DNA from: Deltaproteobacteria bacterium
GTDB lineage: Bacteria; Myxococcota; UBA796; SXON01
Assembly (NCBI GenBank): GCA_947483545.1
Contig: CANKNP010000042.1
Location: 1-20,950, forward strand
Direction of reading: 5' to 3'
DNA: 20,950 nt
This document shows, piece by piece, positions 15,325 to 20,887 of this stretch. Below the pieces are notes generated by a model. The model did no database searches, was not told the DNA's origin, and saw nothing but the letters and a program-made list of their open reading frames with translations. The position numbers and the translations under genes were made by a program. Position 1 is the stretch's first letter; each line of letters opens with the position of its first letter.

Positions 15325-17316
15325 CTACTTCACCAACAGCTCAAACACCCCGACCCAGTCCAACCCTGGGGGCGTGCGCAGAAAACCCTCGGCCCGCGCC
15401 CGAAGCGTGCGGGCGGGGCCATCCTCCGGTTGGATCGCCAGGGCCTGGTCAAAATAGGCGATCGCATCGGCAAACTGGCGATTTCGATAGACCTGCAATC
15501 CACGATCGTAGTGCGCCGCCGCCGCGAGGCGCACGGGGTCCACCGCGCCCCGCTGTCCGAGCAGCTCGTAGATGCGAACCGGGCGATTCTTGCCCTTCAC
15601 CCGGACGAGATCCACCTCCCGCGCCTCCACCACTGCCTTCGCGAGCGCCCAGGTGGCCTCGGTGATCAAGATCCGCGTGCCGTACTCTTTGTTGACCCCC
15701 TCCAGTCGTGAAGCCAGATTCACGGCATCCCCGATGACCGTGTAGTCCTGCCCCTGCTCGCCGCCGATGTTGCCGAGCACCATCTCGCCGGTGTTCACGC
15801 CAATGCGCACCGACAGGATCTCGCGCCCCCAACGAACCCGGAGCAGGTCCAACGCCTCGATGTGGTCGAGCGCGGACAAGCAGGCCGCAGCGGCGTGCTC
15901 AGGCCGCGGGATGGGCGCCCCGAAGAACGCCATCACGGCATCCCCGAGGTACTTGTCGATGGTGCCGCCCCGATGAACGATCCGGCGGCCGACCTCGGTA
16001 AAATACTCGTTGAGCAACCCGACGACCTCTTCGGGCTCCAGGGTCTCGGCGAGCGGCGTGAACCCGACCAGATCGGAGAACAGAACCGTCAACTCACGGC
16101 GTGTGCCGCCCAGAGCTTGCGCCTCGGGGTGATCGAGCAGGTAGTTCACGACTTCGGGGGCCAGATACTTCTGGAACGTATTCTTGATCCGGTCCCGCTC
16201 GCGAAGGCCCTCGGTCATGTGGTTGAACGCCTCGGCCAACCGACCGATCTCATCCTTGGACCGGACGGGGACGGTCACCCCCAGATCCCCGGCAGCCACC
16301 CGGCGTGCACCATCCTCCAGCTCGACGATGGGGCGCGTCAAGCGTTCGGCGATGACCGCCGCCAGCGCCACCGCGAGGCCGAGCGGGAGGAGCGCCGCGA
16401 TGAAAAGCAGGATCGCGGCTTCATCCAAGAGCGCGAGGCCCACGTCCAGGTTTCGAGCGACGAGCACCGTCGCGATGGGCGTACGCTCGTCCAGTCCGGT
16501 GAGCGAAAACCGCTGCACCAGCCAGCGAGCGTCGCCCGCGATCACCTCGACAGGCGGCGCGTCGTCGGCGAGCGCGAGGCCGGCTGTCCGCACCTCCCCG
16601 GGCAGGTTGCCGGCCGTCGCACCGTCGGGTCCGACCAGCGCGAGGAGCGTGCCCTTGTCCACCAGGGCGACGTCGGAGAGCAGCTCGTCCGCCGCAACGC
16701 CTTGCACGAACGCGGCCCCGGGCACGCCGCTCGGTGCGGTCGCTCGGGCGAAGACGACGAAACATCCCGACGGCGAAGGCGGCAGCGGGGCAAGCGCGAC
16801 CAGGGCCGGATGGTCCGCGCGCACGACACCGGCCGCGCGAAAACCCCGCGCGGCGTCGTAGGCTTGGGCGACCGGCGCCATGAGCATCGCGTCGCTGCCC
16901 CAGGCCGAGCCGGAAGTGCTCGCGTAGACGACGCGGCCCTTGTAGTCGGTGAGCGCAAAGAAGCCGCCGGTGGTCATGCCGGTCCAGTCCCAGGAGGCGT
17001 CGGCCAGGTCCGCGTGCAGGGTCGTGCGGCGCTCCAGATCCTGCGCCGGGCTCGCAAACCCGCTGTCCGCCTTGTCCTTGTGCGTCGCGACCCGCCGAAC
17101 GACGTCGAGAACGGCGGAAAAATCGCTGGTCGTCTCAAAGGTGCGGTAGCGTAAGCGCACCGACAGGGCGAGCTGTTCCCGCGCCGCGACGAAGGCCTGC
17201 AACGCATAAGCGTGAGCGCGATCCCGGACAATCACCACGCTCACCACCGAGGTCAGCCCGATCGCCACCAACGCGAACGCGACGAAAAACAGGAGCAAGC
17301 GGCCGCGGATGGACAC
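15325..17316 (-). CDS. Class III adenylate cyclase with extracytoplasmic sensor, HAMP and C-terminal TPR
   Basis: 663 aa from GTG 17316. A first helix (residues 5-30), an extracytoplasmic dCACHE-like sensor region (about 35-290) and a second helix (298-322) precede a HAMP linker (LTRPIVELEDGARRVAAGDL, about 326-375). The cyclase domain (about 405-575) keeps both metal-binding aspartates (Asp415 in LFSDLVGFT, Asp459 in DKYLGDAVMAFFG). It also has the adenine-selective Lys455, Thr526 in DYTVIGDAVNLASRLEG (the class IIIb substitution of Asp), Asn533 and Arg537, so it should be active on ATP. Two TPR-like helices follow near 600-650 (YDRGLQVYRNRQFADAIAYF). It would make cAMP in response to an extracytoplasmic signal. 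It lies upstream of the cytochrome/DUF1501 genes on the same strand. No convincing ribosome binding site precedes the GTG. Confidence 0.93.
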   Translation of the reverse strand: MSIRGRLLLFFVAFALVAIGLTSVVSVVIVRDRAHAYALQAFVAAREQLALSVRLRYRTFETTSDFSAVLDVVRRVATHKDKADSGFASPAQDLERRTTLHADLADASWDWTGMTTGGFFALTDYKGRVVYASTSGSAWGSDAMLMAPVAQAYDAARGFRAAGVVRADHPALVALAPLPPSPSGCFVVFARATAPSGVPGAAFVQGVAADELLSDVALVDKGTLLALVGPDGATAGNLPGEVRTAGLALADDAPPVEVIAGDARWLVQRFSLTGLDERTPIATVLVARNLDVGLALLDEAAILLFIAALLPLGLAVALAAVIAERLTRPIVELEDGARRVAAGDLGVTVPVRSKDEIGRLAEAFNHMTEGLRERDRIKNTFQKYLAPEVVNYLLDHPEAQALGGTRRELTVLFSDLVGFTPLAETLEPEEVVGLLNEYFTEVGRRIVHRGGTIDKYLGDAVMAFFGAPIPRPEHAAAACLSALDHIEALDLLRVRWGREILSVRIGVNTGEMVLGNIGGEQGQDYTVIGDAVNLASRLEGVNKEYGTRILITEATWALAKAVVEAREVDLVRVKGKNRPVRIYELLGQRGAVDPVRLAAAAHYDRGLQVYRNRQFADAIAYFDQALAIQPEDGPARTLRARAEGFLRTPPGLDWVGVFELLVK

Positions 17317-17360
17317 GCGACGGGTCTATGTCGGAGGGGGGCGGGGTGCCCGCCAGCTCG

Positions 17361-17380
17361 CAGCGCCCGGCCTGGCCCCC
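17361..17380 (+). repeat. 20-bp direct repeat, copy 1
   Basis: CAGCGCCCGGCCTGGCCCCC is identical to 17561-17580, exactly 200 bp apart. The pair brackets the copies of the dispersed element. Confidence 0.9.
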
Positions 17381-17424
17381 GATCCGCGCGCTCGGCGAAC
17401 CTCGCTCGGCTCGGCGGTCTCTTT

Positions 17425-17445
17425 GCACCGTTCCTACCGGTGGAA
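17425..17445 (-). repeat. Inverted partial copy of the dispersed-element core
   Basis: GCACCGTTCC at 17425-17434 followed by GGTGGAA at 17439-17445 is the reverse complement of the 20-bp core found at 11028-11047 and 17480-17499, with a 3-nt enlargement in the middle. With the direct copy 35 nt downstream it makes an inverted-repeat pair that could form a long stem. Confidence 0.65.
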
Positions 17446-17468
17446 TGCGACGGTCCGTCGAAGACGCC

Positions 17469-17519
17469 GGGCCCGCCGCTTCCACCTGGAACGGTGCGGG
17501 AATGGGCCAGCCCGGCTCC
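17469..17519 (+). repeat. Copy 2 of the 51-bp dispersed element
   Basis: It aligns without gaps to 11017-11067 at 43 of 51 positions, with an identical 20-bp core (17480-17499) and an identical 10-bp right end (GCCCGGCTCC). Here it lies between two same-strand genes rather than at a convergent junction. Confidence 0.8.
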
Positions 17520-17560
17520 AAGTCAAGTCCTTCCTGGGACTTCGGACGGTGTTGTTTGTC

Positions 17561-17580
17561 CAGCGCCCGGCCTGGCCCCC
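17561..17580 (+). repeat. 20-bp direct repeat, copy 2
   Basis: Identical to 17361-17380. It ends 5 bp before the stop codon of the small membrane protein gene. Confidence 0.9.
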
Positions 17581-17585
17581 GCCCC

Positions 17586-17870
17586 TCACCGCGCCCACAC
17601 CACCGCCCCCACGGCGACGATCACCACTGGCACCAGCGTTCGACGCAGGACTGGCTCGCTCCCACTGAACCGCAGGCAGAACGCCCCAAGCAGCAACCCC
17701 CACCACATCGCCGTACCGGCACGCCAGTAGAACCCGACGTGCTCGCTGGCGATGACCACCCGCGGATCCGGCTCCCCGAGCGCCACGCTGACGAGCCGAT
17801 GCGCCGCGTACCCGAGCACGCTCCCGTGCACGAACCCGAGCCAGCCCGCCACCCGGCCCTGAGACGTCAC
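17586..17870 (-). CDS. Small integral membrane protein of unknown function
   Basis: 94 aa from GTG 17870, which overlaps the stop of the radical SAM gene (GTGA). Longer upstream readings lie inside the radical SAM gene and are rejected. Predicted membrane segments are RVAGWLGFVHGSVLGYAAHR, WRAGTAMWWGLLLGAFCLRF and TLVPVVIVAVGAVVWA, with a soluble loop (VALGEPDPRVVIASEHVGF) between the first two. No family is recognised. As the last gene of a four-gene overlapping operon it may be a membrane partner or substrate of the radical SAM enzyme, but sequence alone does not show this. Confidence 0.7.
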   Translation of the reverse strand: MTSQGRVAGWLGFVHGSVLGYAAHRLVSVALGEPDPRVVIASEHVGFYWRAGTAMWWGLLLGAFCLRFSGSEPVLRRTLVPVVIVAVGAVVWAR

Positions 17871-19036
17871 GCCGATGCGCCCGCCGCGATCACCCGCGGG
17901 CACTCGGGATCCGGCGCGAACCGTTCGCCGGTGACCGCCCCGGCCACGGCGTGGCAACCGCCCTTGCAGATCGGCTGGTAGGCGCAATCGGCGCAGGGGC
18001 CCTCGGTCACGCCACGCTTCCAGGCCGCAGCATTGGCTTCCCCAGGCACAAAACTGCAGGCGTGTCGCGCGCCCGCGGTGTTCATCGAGACGAGCTCGAC
18101 GCTCCCCGCGCAGCCCCGAAAACCGAACGCCTTCAACCGCTCGATATCGACATCGTGGGCGGCGAGGAAGGGCACGCTGGCGCAGTCGAGGCGGACGGTC
18201 ACCCCCGGAAAGCGGGCCATCAACCGCTGGGCCAGCGGCCAGATCGCCAGGCGCTGTGGCAGGGTCAACCTTCTCGTATCGTAGCCGGCGAGCGCTTTTC
18301 CGACCGGCTTGAGCCGAAGCAGCTGAACATCCCGCGCACCCGCTTGCACCGCTGCGGCGACGGTCTCCTCCACTTCGTCGAAATTGTCTTGCTCCAACAC
18401 CACGTTCACGCCAACACGGACCCGCTGGAGGGCGAGGCGTCGGATGGTGGCCAACGCCACCGCGCTGCCGTCGTAGCCGCGCGACGCCGTAAAGGTCGAG
18501 CCGAGCCCATCGAGGGAGACGTTCACCTGGTCAAAGCCAAACAGATCCGTGGTCGTGCCCACTCCCGACGTCGTCACCCCCACCGCGAGCCCGAGCGATC
18601 GCGCGGCGGCCGCGATGGACGCCAGATCGGGGTGCCGCAACGGCTCCCCTCCCCCCAACGCCACCCGCATCACCCCCTCCCTCGCGAGCACGCGCAGGCG
18701 CTCCTCCACGACCTCCAACGGGACATGCGCCCCTGCCGCAGACGTCTCCATGTAGCAGCTCTTGCACGGCAGCCCGCACGCCTCGGTGATCTGCAAATGC
18801 GCCTCTCTCGGCCCACCCTCCGCCTCCCCGGTCCGCACCAACGCCGATGGATCCTGCGTCAGCCGGGTCTCCCCGCCCCCGGGCTCCGGCCGGCGACGAC
18901 GCGTTTGCCAGGCCTCTGCCGCCGCCCACACGCCCGCTGCCGCAACCTGGCTCCACACCAGCACATTCAAGACGTTGCCCAACGCCGAGCAGTTGGCCGC
19001 GTGACCGAGCCGGATCTCAGTGATGGCGCGGCTCAT
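17867..19036 (-). CDS. Radical SAM/SPASM domain protein with an N-terminal hydrophobic extension
   Basis: 389 aa from ATG 19036, which overlaps the upstream stop (ATGA). The radical SAM core begins at HLQITEACGLPCKSCYME, whose Cys87, Cys91 and Cys94 form the CxxxCxxC iron-sulfur/SAM site. GGGEPLRHP (128-136) is the SAM-binding GGE motif. The C-terminus has the complete seven-cysteine SPASM pattern: Cys309, Cys327 (preceded by G-x4), Cys348-x2-Cys351-x5-Cys357-x3-Cys361 and Cys379, which normally binds two auxiliary [4Fe-4S] clusters. Such enzymes mostly modify peptides or proteins (RiPP precursors, sulfatases, quinohaemoproteins). The first ~75 residues are unusual: LGHAANCSALGNVLNVLVW then an Ala-rich helix and an Arg cluster, which may be a membrane anchor or fused leader-like segment. 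No separate precursor peptide gene was found nearby. Confidence 0.93.
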   Translation of the reverse strand: MSRAITEIRLGHAANCSALGNVLNVLVWSQVAAAGVWAAAEAWQTRRRRPEPGGGETRLTQDPSALVRTGEAEGGPREAHLQITEACGLPCKSCYMETSAAGAHVPLEVVEERLRVLAREGVMRVALGGGEPLRHPDLASIAAAARSLGLAVGVTTSGVGTTTDLFGFDQVNVSLDGLGSTFTASRGYDGSAVALATIRRLALQRVRVGVNVVLEQDNFDEVEETVAAAVQAGARDVQLLRLKPVGKALAGYDTRRLTLPQRLAIWPLAQRLMARFPGVTVRLDCASVPFLAAHDVDIERLKAFGFRGCAGSVELVSMNTAGARHACSFVPGEANAAAWKRGVTEGPCADCAYQPICKGGCHAVAGAVTGERFAPDPECPRVIAAGASA

Positions 19037-19803
19037 CCGACGCCCATCGCATCGAACCAGCCGGCCGCCCAGCTCACGCTCAGCACCAGCGCGACGCTCC
19101 CGGGCACCGCAAGCCAGAGCGGCACGCCTTTCGCCGCCTGCGGTCCCGCGACCGCCGCCGCTCCGGTCGCGAAAAACCACTGCCAATCGGACGCCCCCCA
19201 GGCGTACGCCATCCCCGCCGGAAGGACGCCGAGCAGGAGGAGCCCGCCGCCCGCCGCCGCCCAGGACGCGCTCCGGCCCCTGGCCTTCCATCCACCGTAC
19301 AGCAGATAGAACCCAGCTAAGGCCCCCATTCCCGCAGCGATCCATGCTTGACGAGCGTGACGTCGAAGCCGCTCGACGTCGCCTATGGCGACCGCCTTCG
19401 CCCTCGCCGTCCCGGCCGGATCGACGAGCAGCGCAGCCCGTGCTTCGTCCCCTTCTGGACCATCCGTGCTCGCCAATTCCGCGGCGATCCACGCGCGCAT
19501 CTCCGGAGCGGCCGGCCCCTGGGGGCTCGCCTCCAACGCCGTGCGAACAGCCTGCATCGCCGCCGCTGGGCCCAACTCCCGGTAGGTGGCGCGCGTCGTC
19601 GCGAGCACGCCCCAGCCCGCGAAGCCGTCCGCCTCCTGCGGGGCCAGGACCCGGAGGCGTGCCGAGCAATATCGGGCGTCGTCCGCCTCCAGTTCACACT
19701 TTCGATAGGCGATCAGCGCCTCGGGGTAGCGGCCGGCCTGCTCGAACCCCCTCGCGACGGACTCGGCATCGCCCGCCAAAGCCAGGGCTACCCAGGCGAT
19801 CAG
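19033..19803 (-). CDS. Secreted or membrane protein with TPR-like N-terminus and four transmembrane segments
   Basis: I place the start at CTG 19803, overlapping the upstream stop (CTGA), because it gives a signal peptide (IAWVALALAGDAES) and matches the overlap style of this operon. The nearest conventional start is TTG 19779, which would delete that signal. Residues 8-130 hold TPR-like helices (VARGFEQAGRYPEALIAYRK, then further pairs) with a few cysteines (KCELEADDARYCSARL). The second half has about four membrane helices: AWIAAGMGALAGFYLLYGGW, AAAGGGLLLLGVLPAGMAYAW, WFFATGAAAVAG and LWLAVPGSVALVLSVSWAAG. This puts the TPR-like part outside the cytoplasm if the signal is used. No family is recognised. 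Its close coupling to the radical SAM gene suggests a joint pathway. Confidence 0.75.
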   Translation of the reverse strand: MIAWVALALAGDAESVARGFEQAGRYPEALIAYRKCELEADDARYCSARLRVLAPQEADGFAGWGVLATTRATYRELGPAAAMQAVRTALEASPQGPAAPEMRAWIAAELASTDGPEGDEARAALLVDPAGTARAKAVAIGDVERLRRHARQAWIAAGMGALAGFYLLYGGWKARGRSASWAAAGGGLLLLGVLPAGMAYAWGASDWQWFFATGAAAVAGPQAAKGVPLWLAVPGSVALVLSVSWAAGWFDAMGVG

Positions 19804-20354
19804 GGGCTCTCGCCGCTCGCGACAGTCTGCGGCGCGATGCGCGTTGGGCCCGCCATCTCCTCTGCGAGGTTCGAGAGCGTCTCAGCGTAGCACTGCTCCC
19901 AGGCGACCTGCACGGCGTTCGCGTAGTAGGGCCGGAGCGGCCATGGCGGCGGGTTCAGCGGGGTCAGGAGCGTGACGAGGGTCGAAGGGCCATCCTCGGT
20001 CTCCGGCTCCGCACGCAGCGTGATCACCGTGGTGAAACCCAGGTTTCCGAGGTGCTCGAGGTCAATCCGGTATGGCGCATCGGCGCGGGACAGGCTCACC
20101 GGGAGCCGACGGTGCAGCGCCTCGATGTCGTACCGGACCATCGCGCTCGCGCCTTCGCCGAACGTGCGTTGGCTCATCTCCCAGTCCCCGATGCACGGCA
20201 CGATTTGCTGCAGGTGCTCGAAGTCGAGCAGGTACGAGAAGATCGCCTCGGGCGTGGCCTGAATGGTCGCGCTGGCTGTCACGTCGGCGTTCATGTCCGC
20301 GTACGGGCCGGCGAGGGCGGGGGCGATGTGGAAGAGGGAAAGGACTGCGAGCAT
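19800..20354 (-). CDS. Exported SRPBCC (START-like) superfamily protein
   Basis: About 184 aa. I chose ATG 20354: the predicted transcription start near 20371 would leave ATG 20366 only about 5 nt of leader, while 20354 has GGGG six bases upstream. TTG 20375 and ATG 20366 are alternatives. MLAVLSLFHIAPALA is a signal peptide cut before GPYAD. The mature part has the SRPBCC opening ADVTASATIQATPEAIFSYL followed by LLDFEHLQQIVPCIGDWEMS. Beta strands follow (AMVRYDIEAL, YRIDLEHLGNLGFTTVITLR, STLVTLLTPLNP) and a long C-terminal helix (YYANAVQVAWEQCYAETLSN). SRPBCC folds bind hydrophobic ligands in a central cavity and are usually cytosolic, so export is notable. It is the promoter-proximal gene of the radical SAM operon. 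Confidence 0.82.
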   Translation of the reverse strand: MLAVLSLFHIAPALAGPYADMNADVTASATIQATPEAIFSYLLDFEHLQQIVPCIGDWEMSQRTFGEGASAMVRYDIEALHRRLPVSLSRADAPYRIDLEHLGNLGFTTVITLRAEPETEDGPSTLVTLLTPLNPPPWPLRPYYANAVQVAWEQCYAETLSNLAEEMAGPTRIAPQTVASGESP

Positions 20355-20377
20355 GGAGAACCCCATGTAGAGCAAGC

Positions 20378-20406
20378 ATCTTAGCGCGATTGGATTGACG
20401 CGTCAA
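20378..20406 (-). promoter_or_regulatory. Sigma-70-type promoter of the SRPBCC/radical SAM operon, overlapping a palindrome
   Basis: On the minus strand TTGACG (20406-20401) is separated by exactly 17 nt from TAAGAT (20383-20378), matching TTGACA-N17-TATAAT at 5 of 6 and 4 of 6 positions. Transcription should start near 20371. The -35 box forms half of a perfect 12-bp palindrome, TTGACGCGTCAA (20395-20406), which could be an operator. Confidence 0.7.
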
Positions 20407-20555
20407 CTGGAAGGCACGAATCAGGGTGAGCAGCGGGGTGGGGGCCTTCCTGCGGTTGGCGGCCTCCAGGTCTCCCCGGCGGCGCCCGACCCGGCCATGA
20501 AGCGGCCGTGGGATCCGGCGCGCCCCAGCATCCTCATCGCTCGCCTTGAACTCCA

Positions 20556-20605
20556 GGCCTTGAACCTACGTAGGGGCGGCCCCCGTGGCCGCCCGGTTCA
20601 AGGCC
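20556..20605. repeat. Nested perfect inverted repeat (REP-like)
   Basis: Outer arms GGCCTTGAACC (20556-20566) and GGTTCAAGGCC (20595-20605) are perfect 11-bp complements. Inner arms GGGCGGCC (20574-20581) and GGCCGCCC (20587-20594) are perfect 8-bp complements around loop CCCGT. The left bulge contains the palindrome CTACGTAG. The inner 'TAGGGGCGGCC...GGCCGCCC' form is, from memory, a recurrent intergenic palindrome in many environmental genomes. Confidence 0.85.
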
Positions 20606-20621
20606 CCGCCATTTCCCGTCA

Positions 20622-20705
20622 CCCGTAGCCCGTAGCCCGTAGCCCGTAGCCCGTAGCCCGTAGCCCGTAGCCCGTAGCCCGTAGCCCGTAGCCCGTAGCC
20701 CGTAG
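20622..20705 (+). repeat. Heptanucleotide tandem repeat, 12 perfect copies of CCCGTAG
   Basis: Twelve uninterrupted 7-bp units (84 bp) preceded by one degenerate unit (CCCGTCA). On the reverse strand the unit reads CTACGGG. Because 7 is not a multiple of 3, every frame gives a 7-residue peptide repeat, which would create a spurious ORF. Confidence 0.98.
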
Positions 20706-20726
20706 CCCTCCCCGATGCCCCCCCCC

Positions 20727-20744
20727 TGGGCACGCCCTTGCCCA
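20727..20744. promoter_or_regulatory. Candidate distal activator site, 18-bp dyad TGGGCA-N6-TGCCCA
   Basis: A perfect inverted repeat centred about 152 bp upstream of the predicted sigma-54 transcription start. It has the same arm ends and 6-nt spacer as the dyad at 20803-20820, as expected for a bacterial enhancer-binding protein site. Confidence 0.5.
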
Positions 20745-20802
20745 CGATCTTGACCCCTCCAACCTCTACAACTTCTCCACAAGCAACGCCGCGCTCACCC
20801 CC

Positions 20803-20820
20803 TGGGAATCCGCTTTCCCA
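20803..20820. promoter_or_regulatory. Candidate proximal activator site, 18-bp dyad TGGGAA-N6-TTCCCA
   Basis: A perfect inverted repeat centred about 76 bp upstream of the predicted sigma-54 start and exactly 76 bp downstream of the related dyad at 20727-20744. Shared consensus is TGGGnA-N6-TnCCCA. Confidence 0.5.
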
Positions 20821-20861
20821 TCACCTCGCCCCAAAACCCGCCTTCGCCCGTTCCCAAGGGT

Positions 20862-20878
20862 TGGCACGCCTTTTGCTT
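20862..20878 (+). promoter_or_regulatory. Sigma-54 (RpoN) promoter
   Basis: TGGCACG-CCTT-TTGCTT matches the -24/-12 consensus TGGCACG-N4-TTGCW at every defined base, with the invariant GG (20863-20864) and GC (20875-20876) at the required spacing. Transcription should start near 20888 and run rightwards out of the window. It needs an enhancer-binding activator; two candidate sites lie upstream. Confidence 0.85.
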
Positions 20879-20887
20879 AGGTCCCTC

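Larger units (their letters stand above)
17317..17585. other. Repeat-rich intergenic region between the small membrane protein and cyclase genes
   Basis: No credible gene is seen here. The region contains two copies of a 20-bp direct repeat, a copy of the 51-bp dispersed element, an inverted partial copy of its core, and a short hairpin at 17525-17542 (AAGTCC-TTCCTG-GGACTT). Promoters for the cyclase would be expected here but none is convincing. Confidence 0.7.

Noticed and set aside
15862..17154. 430-aa plus-strand reading frame opposite the cyclase
   Set aside because: The cyclase on the other strand keeps all catalytic residues, so this is a GC-driven shadow.
17951..19309. 452-aa plus-strand reading frame opposite the radical SAM gene
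   Set aside because: Arg/Pro/His-rich composition; the minus strand has the full radical SAM and SPASM cysteine pattern.
19020..20384. 454-aa plus-strand reading frame over the TPR-like and SRPBCC genes
   Set aside because: Pro/Arg/Ser-rich low-complexity translation and antisense to two genes with signal peptides.
20395..20423. Divergent plus-strand sigma-70 promoter using the other half of TTGACGCGTCAA
   Set aside because: At 17-nt spacing the -10 position reads GAATCA, a poor match, and no gene follows.
20622..20705. CRISPR array
   Set aside because: The 7-bp units are contiguous with no spacers, and no cas gene is present.
20534..20782. Short minus-strand reading frame with repeating ATGYGLR
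   Set aside because: It is the heptamer repeat read in successive frames; there is no ribosome binding site or domain.
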